From: Pseudomonadota bacterium | GTDB taxonomy: Bacteria; Pseudomonadota; Gammaproteobacteria; Steroidobacterales; Steroidobacteraceae | Assembly (NCBI GenBank): GCA_021838635.1 | Contig: JAKCDC010000002.1 | Span: 106,886 to 170,885, forward strand | Direction: 5' to 3' | Length of the DNA stretch: 64,000 nt | Shown: in pieces, positions 9,617 to 19,096 of the stretch | Position numbering within the stretch: the first letter of the stretch is position 1 | How the letters are laid out: the number at the start of each line of letters is the position of its first letter | Made by a program: the position numbers and the translations under genes | Notes under the pieces: generated by a model | The model's input: only the letters and a program-made list of their open reading frames with translations | Database searches by the model: none | Told to the model about the DNA's origin: nothing

Positions 9617-10471
9617 GTGCCGTCCTCTGGAACGGCGAATGAGGCCGCAGCGGCTGCGGCAGGCGGATGCACCGAGATGAGGCGAGAGGCATGGTTCAAG
9701 GACGTTCTGACCGGCAGCCATCTGGAGCTGTATGGTCAGAAGATCGTCGCGTGCGCCGACGGACTCGCGCCTTGCGGCGCGGAGTGTCTGCTGCGCGTGC
9801 GGACTCATCGCGGCCTGCTGCGGCCACCCGGTTCCCTGCTGCGTGTCGGTCAGCGACTGCAGTGCATGGCGTGGCTCGATGAGTGGGTGCTCCGGGAAGT
9901 CAGGCGTATCACCGCGGCGCACGGGGCGGCACTGCGCGCGGCGGGCCGCAGGATCTCGGTGAACCTCTCCGGTCAGTCGCTCAGCGATCGGGATTTTCTG
10001 CGGTGCTTCGAGCAGTGGGTACTTGCCGCCCCCGATCTCCAAGATCTCATCACCTTCGAGCTCACCGAGACGGAGGCCATCAGGGACTTGGGCCGGGTCC
10101 GCGGCTGTATGCGGCGGCTGCAGCGGCTCGGGTGTCGATTCGCACTCGATGATTTCGGCGTGGGCGTGAACTCGTTGTGCTATCTGAAAGCGCTTCCGGT
10201 CGATGCGGTGAAGCTCGATGGCATGTTTGTGCGTGATCTGCCCTGCAGCGCCCGCTCCCGTGCCACGGTGAGCGCCGTGGCTCAGCTGGCCGCGGCATTC
10301 GGTATCGCCTGCGTCGCCGAATACGTCGAGTCGCCGGCCATTTTGAATCTGGTGCGCGAGCTTGGGGTCGACTACGGGCAGGGCCATGCGATCCACAGAC
10401 CCGAGCCGCTGCCGGCGGTGCTGGCGGCGCTGTGGCTCGATGCGCCGCCTGCGCCGCCGGCAGCGCCCTGA
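9617..10471 (+). CDS. EAL-domain cyclic-di-GMP phosphodiesterase
   Basis: Predicted to hydrolyse c-di-GMP to pGpG. 284 residues, essentially one EAL domain. The signature is A-E-C-L-L-R (Ala of EAL is Cys57), but the metal and catalytic set is complete: E56, N116 (S-V-N-L-S), E148 and E151 (F-E-L-T-E-T), D178/D179 (A-L-D-D-F-G), K199 (V-K-L-D-G), E235 (A-E-Y-V-E) and Q255 (Y-G-Q-G). Unlike its three upstream neighbours it looks active. Start is GTG at 9617; an ATG at 9677 (M-R-R-E-A-W) is an equally good alternative that removes an Ala-rich lead. There is no N-terminal sensor domain, so input probably comes from a partner protein. It follows the kinase-like gene by 14 bases. Confidence 0.88.
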   Translation: MPSSGTANEAAAAAAGGCTEMRREAWFKDVLTGSHLELYGQKIVACADGLAPCGAECLLRVRTHRGLLRPPGSLLRVGQRLQCMAWLDEWVLREVRRITAAHGAALRAAGRRISVNLSGQSLSDRDFLRCFEQWVLAAPDLQDLITFELTETEAIRDLGRVRGCMRRLQRLGCRFALDDFGVGVNSLCYLKALPVDAVKLDGMFVRDLPCSARSRATVSAVAQLAAAFGIACVAEYVESPAILNLVRELGVDYGQGHAIHRPEPLPAVLAALWLDAPPAPPAAP

Positions 10472-10576
10472 TTCCTCCGGGCGCCTCTGACCCTTTAGAT
10501 GGAGTGAGCTTCACATGACGCGGCATCGTGCGTACGATGCCGGGTCTTCTCATCATCATCTGCGGATCCGCGCTGC

Positions 10577-11173
10577 ATGAGCACAGCCCTGCCGATCATC
10601 TGTCTCGTTCGCCATGGCGAGACGGCCTGGAGCCTCAGCGGACAGCACACGGGACTCACCGATCTGCCACTCACCGAGCGCGGCGAACGGGCCGCGCGGG
10701 CCCTCGTGCCGCGGCTGCGCGACCCGCAGTTTTCCCTCGTGCTCACCAGTCCGCTGCAAAGAGCCGCGCGCACGTGCGAGCTCGCCGGATTCGCCGCGAT
10801 GGCCCACACCGAGGCGGACCTGTGCGAGTGGGACTATGGCGCCTACGAGGGGCGCCGCACCGCGGAGATTCGTGCCGAGCGGCCAGACTGGGATCTGTTT
10901 CGCGACGGCTGCCCGGGCGGGGAGTCGGCCGCTGACGTCGGCGCGCGCGCCGATCGGGTGATCGCCAAGGCTCGTGCGACGGGCGGTAACGTGCTGTTGT
11001 TCTCCAGCGGTCATTTTCTGCGGGTGTTGAGCGCGCGCTGGCTGGGGCTGGCGCCCGACGGTGGACGGCTGTTGCTGCTCGGAACCACGAGCGTGAGTGA
11101 ACTCGGTTACGAGCACAATGCGGATGAGCCGGTGGTGCGTCTCTGGAACGATACGCGCCACTTGGCCGCATGA
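10577..11173 (+). CDS. histidine phosphatase family protein (phosphoglycerate mutase-like)
   Basis: 198 residues of the phosphoglycerate mutase/acid phosphatase superfamily. The phospho-accepting histidine is in L-V-R-H-G-E-T (His13). The second conserved Arg region is S-P-L-Q-R-A (about 58-63), an acidic E-W-D-Y-G-A-Y-E-G segment follows, and the second histidine is in S-S-G-H-F-L-R. The family includes 2,3-bisphosphoglycerate-independent sugar phosphatases, alpha-ribazole phosphatases and broad-range phosphatases; the exact substrate cannot be told. It stands alone, 105 bases after the EAL gene and 228 bases before tal, so it may or may not belong to the sugar-phosphate operon. Confidence 0.88.
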   Translation: MSTALPIICLVRHGETAWSLSGQHTGLTDLPLTERGERAARALVPRLRDPQFSLVLTSPLQRAARTCELAGFAAMAHTEADLCEWDYGAYEGRRTAEIRAERPDWDLFRDGCPGGESAADVGARADRVIAKARATGGNVLLFSSGHFLRVLSARWLGLAPDGGRLLLLGTTSVSELGYEHNADEPVVRLWNDTRHLAA

Positions 11174-11175
11174 GG

Positions 11176-11194
11176 CGGGGGTTGCGCGCCCCCG
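11176..11194 (+). terminator. short GC hairpin just after the histidine phosphatase
   Basis: C-G-G-G-G-G, a seven-base loop, C-C-C-C-C-G: a perfect 6-bp stem starting two bases after the stop codon. No T-run follows, so intrinsic termination is doubtful. Position and stem suggest a transcript 3-prime end. Confidence 0.35.
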
Positions 11195-11218
11195 TGTGCT
11201 GACGCATGCCGCCCGAAT

Positions 11219-11247
11219 ATGCTACTCTAATCAGCATACGGAGTAGC
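11219..11247 (+). promoter_or_regulatory. two overlapping inverted repeats in the tal leader
   Basis: GCTACTC at 11221-11227 pairs perfectly with GAGTAGC at 11241-11247. ATGCT at 11219-11223 pairs with AGCAT at 11233-11237. The arms overlap, so the two hairpins exclude each other in RNA. The element lies about 155 bases before tal in a gap with no gene. It could be an operator or a leader RNA switch; the sequence does not say which. Confidence 0.4.
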
Positions 11248-11401
11248 GCTGGGTGACGTTCGCTCACTGCTGTCGCAGCGGTTGCGCGGCTCTCACGTCA
11301 TCCTCGCGGCGATCGTCCCGATCGAACGAATCGTTCCCTGCGCCTATTCGCTTCGCCCTTCGGCAGCGGCGCTCGATCCGGTTTGCGATGGAGGTTAGAT
11401 C

Positions 11402-12487
11402 ATGAAAGCAACCGAGCTCCTGAATCAGTTTGGCCAGAGCATTTGGCTGGACAACATCACCCGTGATTTGCTCGACAGCGGAACGCTGCGGCAGTACATC
11501 GCCGAGCTGTCGGTTACCGGGCTCACCTCGAACCCGACCATCTTCGATCACGCGCTGAAGAAGAGCGACGCCTATGACGGGTCGATCCGAGCCGGGTTGA
11601 AGCAGGGCCGCAGCGGCGAGGCGCTGTTTTTCGACCTGGCGCTGCAGGACATCACGCGCGCGGCGGATGAGTTCCGCGCAACCTTCGATCGGACCAACGG
11701 CGTCGACGGCTGGGTGTCTCTCGAGGTCTCCCCGTTGCTCGCCTATGACACCCGGGCGACGATTGCCGCGGCGAAGGAACTGCACCAGCGGGCCAACCGA
11801 CCGAACCTGTTCATCAAGATTCCCGGTACGCGCGAAGGGTTGCCGGCCATTGAAGAGGCCATCTTCGCCGGCATTCCGGTCAATGTGACGCTGCTGTTCT
11901 CGCGCGAGCAGTACGTGGCCGCCGCCGAGGCCTATCTGCGCGGCATCGAGCGGCGGATCGCCGCGGGCCTGAATCCCGAAGTCGGTTCGGTCGCCTCGGT
12001 GTTCATCAGCCGCTGGGATGTGGCCGTGGCCGGCAAGGTCCCGGATGAACTGGTCAATCGGCTCGGCATCGCCGTGGCGGGCCGGACGTATCGGGCGTAC
12101 CAGGGGGTGTTCAACGCGCCGCGCTGGCAACGGGTGTTCAACGCCGGCGCCCGGGCGCAGCGATTGCTCTGGGCCAGCACCGGCACGAAGGATCCGAACG
12201 CCGATGAAGTGCTGTATGTGAAGACGCTGGCCGCGCCGTTCACCGTCAACACAATGCCCGAGGCGACGCTGAAGGCGCTGGCGCAGCGCACCGAGATCGG
12301 CGGCAGCATGCCGGAGGACGGCGGGGACTGCGAGGCGGTGCTGGCGCGGTTCGTCAAGGCCGGGATCGATGTCGATGCGCTGGCGGCGCAGCTGCAGGAC
12401 GAAGGAGCCAAGGCGTTCGTGAAGTCCTGGCAGGAACTGCTCGGGATGATCGCTAAGAAGAGTTCGGCCCTGGGCGCGGCAGCGTAA
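11402..12487 (+). CDS. tal: transaldolase
   Basis: Transfers a dihydroxyacetone unit between sugar phosphates in the non-oxidative pentose phosphate pathway; cytosolic. 361 residues, the longer transaldolase type. The substrate-binding T-S-N-P-T motif is at about 42-46, and the Schiff-base lysine lies in N-L-F-I-K-I-P-G-T (Lys139). The ATG follows GGAGGTTAGATC, a good ribosome-binding site. First gene of a same-strand run with the ROK kinase (4 bases later), pgi, gnd and zwf, which together route glucose through the pentose phosphate pathway. A hairpin-forming leader lies upstream. Confidence 0.95.
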   Translation: MKATELLNQFGQSIWLDNITRDLLDSGTLRQYIAELSVTGLTSNPTIFDHALKKSDAYDGSIRAGLKQGRSGEALFFDLALQDITRAADEFRATFDRTNGVDGWVSLEVSPLLAYDTRATIAAAKELHQRANRPNLFIKIPGTREGLPAIEEAIFAGIPVNVTLLFSREQYVAAAEAYLRGIERRIAAGLNPEVGSVASVFISRWDVAVAGKVPDELVNRLGIAVAGRTYRAYQGVFNAPRWQRVFNAGARAQRLLWASTGTKDPNADEVLYVKTLAAPFTVNTMPEATLKALAQRTEIGGSMPEDGGDCEAVLARFVKAGIDVDALAAQLQDEGAKAFVKSWQELLGMIAKKSSALGAAA

Positions 12488-12491
12488 GCGC

Positions 12492-13190
12492 ATGAACGTA
12501 CTCGTTGTCGACGTCGGCGGGACTCATGTGAAGATCCTCGCCACCGGCCAGACCGAGAAGCGGGAATTCGCCTCCGGCCCGAAACTTTCGGCCCGGCAGA
12601 TGGCCGCCAAGGTCAAGCGGCTGGCGCACGGCTGGCGCTACGAGGCTGTCTCGATCGGCTATCCCGGGCCGGTGATGCATGGCCGCGTTCTCGCCGAGCC
12701 GCACAATCTCGGTGCGGGCTGGGTGGGATTCGATTTCCGCAGCGCGTTCGGCTGCCCGGTGCGGCTGATGAACGATGCGGCGATGCAGGCGCTCGGCAGC
12801 TACCAGGGCGGCAAGATGCTCTTCCTCGGCCTGGGCACGGGCCTCGGCACCGCGCTCATCATCGATGGCCTCGTTGAGCCGATGGAAATCGGTCATCTCC
12901 CGTACCTGAAGCATACCTACGAAGATTACGTCAGCGACCGTGCGCTCGAGCACATGGGCAAGAAGAAATGGCGCAAGCACGTCATGGACGTCATCAAGCG
13001 TCTGAGCCGCGCGCTGGAGCCTGACGAGATTGTGATCGGCGGCGGCAACGTCAGGCATCTGAAGGAATTACCGGCGCACTGCCGGGCCGGCGATAACGCC
13101 AATGCGTTCGCCGGCGGATTCAAGCTCTGGGATAAGCCGCAGTCCGCCGGCGGGACCCGCGTGGCCCGCAAGAAGACGCGCAAGAAATAA
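12492..13190 (+). CDS. ROK-family sugar kinase, polyphosphate-glucokinase-like
   Basis: Predicted to phosphorylate glucose to glucose 6-phosphate. 232 residues. The N-terminal phosphate-binding D-V-G-G-T-H-V-K is at 7-14, the catalytic Asp in L-M-N-D-A-A (Asp95), and [10 protein letters not shown] follows at about 115-125. E-I-G-H-L lies where ROK kinases bind the sugar. The Cys-rich zinc motif of many ROK proteins is absent, as in the polyphosphate-dependent glucokinase group; whether the phosphate donor is polyphosphate or ATP cannot be decided here. The C-terminus is Lys/Arg-rich. It starts 4 bases after tal and ends 10 bases before pgi, directly upstream of the enzyme that uses its product. 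Confidence 0.82.
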   Translation: MNVLVVDVGGTHVKILATGQTEKREFASGPKLSARQMAAKVKRLAHGWRYEAVSIGYPGPVMHGRVLAEPHNLGAGWVGFDFRSAFGCPVRLMNDAAMQALGSYQGGKMLFLGLGTGLGTALIIDGLVEPMEIGHLPYLKHTYEDYVSDRALEHMGKKKWRKHVMDVIKRLSRALEPDEIVIGGGNVRHLKELPAHCRAGDNANAFAGGFKLWDKPQSAGGTRVARKKTRKK

Positions 13191-13200
13191 GGAGTCCCGC

Positions 13201-14844
13201 ATGAGTTCGAAGACTGCCGCGCTTGTGACCCGTCCGGCGTGGAGGGCGCTCACTGAGCATTTCCGTGCCGTCGGCGACCTGCATCTGCGCCAGTTGTTCG
13301 CCGCGGATCCGCACCGCGCGGAGCGGTTCAGCGCCGAGGGCGCCGGATTGTTCCTCGATTACTCGAAGAACCGGGTCACCGAGGAGACGCTGCGCCTGCT
13401 GCTGCAGCTGGCTGAGGAGTGCGGACTGCGCGCGCACATCGAGGCGATGTTCAGCGGTGAGAAGATCAACGCCACGGAACATCGGGCGGTGCTGCACGTG
13501 GCACTGCGCGCTCCGCGAAGCGCGAGCATCCTCCTCGACGGCACGAACATCGTCCCCGAGGTGCACGCAGTTCTCGACAGGATGGCAGCCTTCGCCGAGC
13601 GCGTGCGCAACGGCGCCTGGCGTGGCCACACCGGCCAACGGATTCGCAACGTCATCAACATCGGCATCGGCGGATCGGATCTCGGCCCGGTCATGGCGTA
13701 CGAGGCGCTGCGGTACTACAGCGAGCGCTCGCTGTGTGTGCGCTTCGTCTCGAATGTCGACGGCGCGGATTTTCTCGAGGCGACCGAGGGTCTCGATCCG
13801 GCCGAGACGCTGTTCATCGTCTCCTCGAAGACCTTCACGACGCTCGAGACCATGACCAATGCCCAGACCGCGCGCGACTGGCTGGTGCGCGGCCTCGGCG
13901 CTGACGCCAAAGCGGTCGCCAAGCATTTCGTCGCCGTATCGACCAATGCACAGAAGGTCGCCGAGTTCGGCATCGACACCGACAACATGTTCGGCTTCTG
14001 GGATTGGGTCGGCGGCCGGTACTCGATGGACTCGGCCATCGGCCTCTCGACGATGATCGCCGTTGGTGCGGAGAATTTCCGCGCCATGCTCGCCGGCTTC
14101 CATGCCATGGACGAGCACTTCCGCACCACACCGTTCGAGCGCAACCTGCCGGTGCTGCTCGGGCTGCTCGGAGTCTGGTACACGGATTTCTTCGGTGCGC
14201 AGACCGTGGCCGTGCTGCCTTACGAACAATACCTCAAGCGCTTTCCGGCGTACCTGCAGCAGCTGACGATGGAGAGCAACGGCAAGCACGTGACGCTCGA
14301 GGGCGCGCCGGTCGGCGTTGATACCGGGCCGGTCTATTGGGGCGAGCCGGGCACCAACGGGCAACACTCGTTCTACCAGCTGATCCATCAGGGAACGCGG
14401 CTGATTCCGTGCGATTTCATTGGCTTTGCGCATGCTCTGACGCCGCTCGGCCGGCATCACGACATGCTGCTCGCCAACGTGTTCGCGCAAGGCGAGGCGC
14501 TTGCCTTCGGCAAGACGCCCGAGCAAGTGCGCGCCGAGGGCACGCCGGAGTGGCTGGTGCCGCACCGGGTGTTCGAAGGGAACCGTCCATCGAACACGAT
14601 CCTGGCGCAGCGGCTGACACCGCACACGCTCGGTACGCTGATCGCCCTCTACGAGCATGCCGTGTTTACCCAAGGGACCATTTGGAACATCAATTCGTTT
14701 GATCAGTGGGGCGTCGAGCTCGGCAAAGCGCTGGCGCAGGCGATCATCCCCGAACTGCAAGCCGCGGGTGAACCGGCTCTGCAACACGACAGTTCCACCA
14801 ACAGTCTCATTCGCCGGTACCGGAGGATGAAGAGCGCACCGTGA
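13201..14844 (+). CDS. pgi: glucose-6-phosphate isomerase
   Basis: Interconverts glucose 6-phosphate and fructose 6-phosphate in the cytosol. 547 residues from the ATG at 13201, close to the roughly 550 of the bacterial long form; AAGGAG precedes the start. Family motifs are plain: [11 protein letters not shown] (about 156-166), [10 protein letters not shown], the catalytic Glu in M-E-S-N-G-K, and the C-terminal [11 protein letters not shown]. Position between the glucokinase and gnd/zwf places it at the junction of glycolysis and the pentose phosphate pathway. A long ORF on the opposite strand (13120-14877) is a shadow. Confidence 0.96.
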   Translation: MSSKTAALVTRPAWRALTEHFRAVGDLHLRQLFAADPHRAERFSAEGAGLFLDYSKNRVTEETLRLLLQLAEECGLRAHIEAMFSGEKINATEHRAVLHVALRAPRSASILLDGTNIVPEVHAVLDRMAAFAERVRNGAWRGHTGQRIRNVINIGIGGSDLGPVMAYEALRYYSERSLCVRFVSNVDGADFLEATEGLDPAETLFIVSSKTFTTLETMTNAQTARDWLVRGLGADAKAVAKHFVAVSTNAQKVAEFGIDTDNMFGFWDWVGGRYSMDSAIGLSTMIAVGAENFRAMLAGFHAMDEHFRTTPFERNLPVLLGLLGVWYTDFFGAQTVAVLPYEQYLKRFPAYLQQLTMESNGKHVTLEGAPVGVDTGPVYWGEPGTNGQHSFYQLIHQGTRLIPCDFIGFAHALTPLGRHHDMLLANVFAQGEALAFGKTPEQVRAEGTPEWLVPHRVFEGNRPSNTILAQRLTPHTLGTLIALYEHAVFTQGTIWNINSFDQWGVELGKALAQAIIPELQAAGEPALQHDSSTNSLIRRYRRMKSAP

Positions 14845-14926
14845 TTGCCGCGCAATGAGCCGCCGCGCCGCCGCCATACGCGCAGCGGCGCCGGACGGTC
14901 GGCAGCAGATAATTTAAGGAGGTTTC

Positions 14927-15943
14927 ATGCAACTCGGAATGATCGGCCTCGGACGCATGGGTGCCAACATGGTCAGGCGCCTCCTGAAGGGTGGCCACGA
15001 CTGTGTGGTCTACGATCGCTCGGCAGACGCCGTGGCCGGACTGGTCAAGGAGCAGGCCACCGGCGCCGCCTCGCTTGCCGAGTTCGTCAAGAAGCTGAAG
15101 ACTCCGCGCGCGGTGTGGCTGATGGTGCCGGCGGCGGTCGTGGATGACACCCTGGCTGAGCTGATCCCGCTGCTCGCCAAAGGGGATATTGTCATCGATG
15201 GCGGCAACTCGTATTACATTGATGACATTCGCCGCTCGCAGGCGCTCAGCGAGCAGGGCATCCACTACCTGGACGTCGGCACCAGCGGCGGCGTCTGGGG
15301 TCTGGAGCGCGGATATTGCATGATGATCGGCGGTGACAGCGCAGCGGTGCAGTCGCTCGATCCGATCTTCGCGCAGCTCGCGCCCGGGATCGGCACGATA
15401 GCGCGTACGCCCGGTCGGGACGGATCGGCCGGCACCGCCGAGCAGGGATATCTGCACTGCGGGCCGAGCGGCGCCGGCCACTTCGTCAAGATGGTCCACA
15501 ATGGAATCGAATACGGCCTGATGGCCGCGTATGCCGAGGGCCTCGGTATCCTGCGCGCGGCGAACGTCGGCAAGCGCGCGAGCGAGGTGGATGCCGAGAC
15601 GACCCCGCTGCGCGATCCGCAGCACTACCAGTACGACCTGAACCTGCCGGACATTACCGAGGTCTGGCGCCGCGGCAGCGTGATTGCCTCCTGGCTGCTC
15701 GATCTGACGGCCGCGGCGCTGCAGCACGACCCGCCGTTGGCGAAATTCGCCGGACGGGTGTCGGACTCCGGTGAGGGCCGCTGGACGATCAAGGCGGCGA
15801 TCGACGAGGGGCAGCCGGCACCGGTGCTCACCACGGCGCTCTACGAGCGCTTCAGCTCCCGGGGTGAGGCGGATTTCCAGGCCAAGGTTCTCTCCGCGAT
15901 GCGCTACGGGTTCGGCGGGCACCTCGAAAAGCCCTCGAAATGA
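14927..15943 (+). CDS. gnd: 6-phosphogluconate dehydrogenase (decarboxylating), short type
   Basis: Oxidatively decarboxylates 6-phosphogluconate to ribulose 5-phosphate. 338 residues, the short GntZ/YqeC-like class rather than the 470-residue form. The N-terminal Rossmann motif is [20 protein letters not shown] and the G-T-S-G-G-V-W-G loop follow, then the catalytic Lys in [13 protein letters not shown]. The start has an excellent AAGGAGG ribosome-binding site. The short class is often NAD-dependent; that is family knowledge, not visible here. It lies 82 bases after pgi and 22 before zwf. Confidence 0.94.
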   Translation: MQLGMIGLGRMGANMVRRLLKGGHDCVVYDRSADAVAGLVKEQATGAASLAEFVKKLKTPRAVWLMVPAAVVDDTLAELIPLLAKGDIVIDGGNSYYIDDIRRSQALSEQGIHYLDVGTSGGVWGLERGYCMMIGGDSAAVQSLDPIFAQLAPGIGTIARTPGRDGSAGTAEQGYLHCGPSGAGHFVKMVHNGIEYGLMAAYAEGLGILRAANVGKRASEVDAETTPLRDPQHYQYDLNLPDITEVWRRGSVIASWLLDLTAAALQHDPPLAKFAGRVSDSGEGRWTIKAAIDEGQPAPVLTTALYERFSSRGEADFQAKVLSAMRYGFGGHLEKPSK

Positions 15944-15965
15944 ATCAGGACGGGCGGAGGTTCCT

Positions 15966-17345
15966 ATGAACGATACCCACAACGACGCATTGGTGTTCTT
16001 CGGGGCGACCGGAGATCTGGCGTACAAGAAGGTCTTCCCGGCGCTGCAGGCCATGGTGAAGCGTGGCACGCTCAATGTGCCGGTCATCGGCGTGGCCAAA
16101 GCGGGTTGGGGGATCGAGCAGTTGCGGGCCCGGGCCCGCGACAGCCTGGAGAAGCACGGGGGCGGAGTCGATGAGGCGGCATTTGCCAAACTGACGCAGC
16201 TGCTGTCCTATGTGGATGGGGACTATTCCGACGGCGCGACCTTCAGCGCACTGCGCAAGCTGCTCGGCAATGCGCACCGGCCGGCACACTACCTTGCCAT
16301 ACCGCCCTCGCTGTTCGGCAAGGTCGTCGAGCAGCTCGCCAAGGCCGGCTGCACCGAGGCGGGCGCGCGCGTCGTGGTCGAGAAGCCGTTCGGGCGCGAC
16401 CTGCAATCGGCCCGTGAGCTGAACGCCATCCTGCTCGGCTCGTTCGATGAGGAGCACATCTTCCGCATCGATCACTATCTGGGCAAGCGGCCGGTGCACA
16501 ACATGGTGTTCTTCCGGTTCACCAACGCGCTGCTCGAGGCGTTCTGGAACCGCGATTACATCAAGAGCGTGCAGATCACGATGGCCGAGAATTTCGGCAT
16601 CCAGGGGCGCGGGGCGTTCTACGATCCCGTCGGCGCGGTGCGCGACGTGGTGCAGAACCACCTGTTCCAGGTGCTCGCCAACCTCGCCATGGAACCTCCG
16701 GCCCGCACCGATAGCGAGTCGATCCGCGACGAGAAGGTGAAAGTTCTCAAAGCGATTCCGGAACTGACGGCCTCGGGCCTGGTGCGGGGCCAGTTCCGCG
16801 GCTACCTGAACGAGCCCGGTGTCGCGGCCGGATCAAAGACCGAGACCTACGCCGCGCTGCGTCTGGCGATCGACAACTGGCGGTGGCAGGGCGTGCCGTT
16901 TTATATCCGCACCGGCAAGTCGCTGCCGGTCACGTGCACCGAGGTGGTGGCGCATCTGCGCCGGCCGCCGACCGTATATCCGGGCTGCACGCCGCAACAT
17001 GACTATTTCCGCTTCCGCATCAGCCCGCAGACCGAAATGGCCATCGGCCTGAACGTGATGGACGAGGCTGAGCTTGGCATCGGCCAGACCAACGAGCTGC
17101 TCGCCAGCCGTCACGAAGGCGCCAACGAGATGGACGCCTATGAGCGAGTGCTCACCGATGCGATGGCCGGCGAGCGCACGCTGTTCGCCCGCGAGGACTA
17201 CGTGGAGGAGGCCTGGCGCATCGTCGATCCGGTGCTGAAGGCCGACACGCCAGTCTACCCTTACGAGCCCGGGACCTGGGGCCCGCCGCAGGCCGATCGC
17301 GTCGCGCCGCCGGAGGGATGGTACGACCCGGTTCTGTCCGAGTAG
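15966..17345 (+). CDS. zwf: glucose-6-phosphate 1-dehydrogenase
   Basis: First enzyme of the oxidative pentose phosphate and Entner-Doudoroff routes, oxidising glucose 6-phosphate to 6-phosphogluconolactone. 459 residues from the ATG at 15966, preceded by GGAGG. The nucleotide-binding F-F-G-A-T-G-D-L-A is near the N-terminus, V-V-V-E-K-P-F-G-R-D is in the middle, and the substrate-binding active-site signature R-I-D-H-Y-L-G-K (about 166-173) is intact. Last gene of the tal-to-zwf run. No 6-phosphogluconolactonase gene is seen in the window; it may be elsewhere. Confidence 0.96.
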   Translation: MNDTHNDALVFFGATGDLAYKKVFPALQAMVKRGTLNVPVIGVAKAGWGIEQLRARARDSLEKHGGGVDEAAFAKLTQLLSYVDGDYSDGATFSALRKLLGNAHRPAHYLAIPPSLFGKVVEQLAKAGCTEAGARVVVEKPFGRDLQSARELNAILLGSFDEEHIFRIDHYLGKRPVHNMVFFRFTNALLEAFWNRDYIKSVQITMAENFGIQGRGAFYDPVGAVRDVVQNHLFQVLANLAMEPPARTDSESIRDEKVKVLKAIPELTASGLVRGQFRGYLNEPGVAAGSKTETYAALRLAIDNWRWQGVPFYIRTGKSLPVTCTEVVAHLRRPPTVYPGCTPQHDYFRFRISPQTEMAIGLNVMDEAELGIGQTNELLASRHEGANEMDAYERVLTDAMAGERTLFAREDYVEEAWRIVDPVLKADTPVYPYEPGTWGPPQADRVAPPEGWYDPVLSE

Positions 17346-17392
17346 GCGCACGCCCAGCGCTGTAGACGGCCGAAGCGCGCACTTCCTACACC

Positions 17393-17407
17393 CCCGAGCG
17401 TCTCGGG
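17393..17407 (+). terminator. hairpin after zwf
   Basis: C-C-C-G-A-G, three-base loop, C-T-C-G-G-G: a perfect 6-bp stem 48 bases after the zwf stop. No T-run follows, so it is only a weak terminator candidate. It separates the sugar-phosphate genes from the ECF sigma gene. Confidence 0.3.
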
Positions 17408-17489
17408 ATCCCGATCCGGTTGAAATGACCGGTGAGTGCTTGCACCGTAAAAACCGACAGCGCATGCTGGCCGCCGGGGGGGCAAGTGA

Positions 17490-18068
17490 GTGGCCGGAGC
17501 CGGCAATCGGTATCTTCTCGAGGCCCTGGAATGCGAAGGGCTTCTGCGGGCGTTCCTGTTCCGATACGCGCACAACGCGGCGGACGTCGATGAACTCCTG
17601 CAGGAAACCTACGCGCGCCTGTTGAGTATGCAGGGTGACTCCAGTGCCGAGATCCGCTCCGTCCGCGCGTTTGCGCTGACGGTGGCACGCAACGTCGCGC
17701 TTGACTGGCTGCGGCATCGCGACGTCGTGCCGATCAATCTGGTTGCCGATATCGCGGCGCTCGATGTGCTCGACGAGTCGGCGCAGGTCGAGGAGATCGT
17801 CAATGCCCACCAGGAGCTGGCGTTGCTCGCCGAGTGCGTCGCGGAGCTTCCCGAACGCTGCCGGCAGGCCCTGACGTTGCGGCGCGTCTATGGGTTGTCC
17901 CAGCGTGAAATCGCCGCGCGGCTGTGCATCAAGGAAAGTACCGTCGAGCAATTGCTCGCACGGGCGGTTCGCCGCTGCGCCGAAGCGCTGTTCGCGCGCG
18001 AAGTGGGCTCGGATCAACCGTACTCATTGGCCGGCCGCCTGGCACGTCGGTTGAAACGTCATGACTAA
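17490..18068 (+). CDS. ECF sigma factor, FecI-like
   Basis: 192 residues with sigma region 2 at about 10-75 (L-F-R-Y-A-H-N-A-A-D-V-D-E-L-L-Q-E-T-Y) and region 4 at about 115-170 (L-P-E-R-C-R-Q-A-L-T-L-R-R-V-Y-G, then C-I-K-E-S-T-V-E-Q-L-L). In the FecI model it is released when a surface receptor reports its ligand through FecR, and it then transcribes the receptor gene. The best start is GTG at 17490, since no ATG is in frame nearby. It overlaps the FecR gene by 8 bases, implying coupled translation. First gene of the six-gene TonB-receptor operon. Confidence 0.92.
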   Translation: MAGAGNRYLLEALECEGLLRAFLFRYAHNAADVDELLQETYARLLSMQGDSSAEIRSVRAFALTVARNVALDWLRHRDVVPINLVADIAALDVLDESAQVEEIVNAHQELALLAECVAELPERCRQALTLRRVYGLSQREIAARLCIKESTVEQLLARAVRRCAEALFAREVGSDQPYSLAGRLARRLKRHD

Positions 18069-19080
18069 AGCGACGGATATCGAGGAGCGCGCGGCCGCCT
18101 GGATCGCGCGCAGCGATGCACGCGGCTCGGACGCCGACGCGCAGCTGGCGGCGTGGCTGTCGGCCGATCCGCGCCATCGCGCCGCCTATCTGCGTCTGGC
18201 TGAGGCATGGGCGCGGACCGAGCGCTTAGGCCGGCTGCGTCCGCCGACCGGCCTCATCGATCCCGATCTGCTCGCGCCGGTGCGCCGCAGCACGCGCACG
18301 CCACGGCGTCCTGCCCTGCCGCGGCTGCGAGGCCACCTGGTGGCTGCGCTGGCGATCGCGGCGGCCGTGGCCGGTCTGCTGACGTGGTGGAATTTCACCG
18401 CTCGCGGTGCCGTCGAGGTGATTAGAACCGGCCCGGGCGCGCTCTCGCGCGTGGTGCTGAGCGATGGTACCGTCGCAACGCTCAATGCGGACACCAAACT
18501 GCGCGTGCGGTTCGATCGCGCGGCACGAACGGTCGTGCTGATGCGCGGCGAGGCGCAGTTCAATGTCGTGCATCACGGCCGCTGGCCCTTTCAGGTGAGC
18601 GCTGATGGGCGGACCGTGCGCGATGTCGGCACTGTGTTCGACGTGCGACGCAAGGATGCGCGTACCGTGCAGGTCTTCGTTCGCCGGGGCAGAGTCGCGG
18701 TGCTGCCGCCGGAGGGCGTCACCGACGCTTCGGCGGCCGACGTGCCGGTGCTGTGGGCGGACGATGAGGCCGTGATCACGGCGCATCGCGTCGTGGTGCA
18801 CCACGGCTCGGCGCACGAGATCGCCCGGCAGCTGCGTTGGCTGCGACAGAAGCTGAGTTTCCGCGGTGAGACACTCGGCCAGGCGGTCGCGCAGTTCAAT
18901 AAGTCCAACTACCGCAAGATCATCATCACCGACCCGGCGCTGCTCGGAATACGTGTCGGGGGAACGTTCCGCGTCCTTGCCGTGCACAGCTTCGTCGCAG
19001 CCCTTGCCCGCTCGTTCAACATCCAGTCCCTCCCCGGTCCGCATCACACGATATTGCTGTACCACCCCGCCGCCAAATAA
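18061..19080 (+). CDS. FecR-family anti-sigma/sigma regulator
   Basis: Inner-membrane regulator of 339 residues that relays the receptor signal to the ECF sigma factor. The N-terminal cytosolic FecR/DUF4880 region (A-A-A-W-I-A-R-S, then A-A-W-L-S-A-D-P-R-H-R-A-A-Y) covers about 8-50. One transmembrane helix spans about 92-114, and the periplasmic FecR domain starts near 125 (S-D-G-T-V-A-T-L-N-A-D-T). A C-terminal S-T-N-like stretch follows. Overlap with the sigma gene and the adjacent STN-bearing receptor give the classic FecI-FecR-FecA order. Confidence 0.92.
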   Translation: MTKATDIEERAAAWIARSDARGSDADAQLAAWLSADPRHRAAYLRLAEAWARTERLGRLRPPTGLIDPDLLAPVRRSTRTPRRPALPRLRGHLVAALAIAAAVAGLLTWWNFTARGAVEVIRTGPGALSRVVLSDGTVATLNADTKLRVRFDRAARTVVLMRGEAQFNVVHHGRWPFQVSADGRTVRDVGTVFDVRRKDARTVQVFVRRGRVAVLPPEGVTDASAADVPVLWADDEAVITAHRVVVHHGSAHEIARQLRWLRQKLSFRGETLGQAVAQFNKSNYRKIIITDPALLGIRVGGTFRVLAVHSFVAALARSFNIQSLPGPHHTILLYHPAAK

Positions 19081-19096
19081 GCGCGATGAGGATGTA

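Noticed and set aside
13120..14877. Minus-strand open frame of about 585 codons opposite pgi
   Set aside because: Longer than pgi itself, but pgi has every family motif and a ribosome-binding site; this frame has none.
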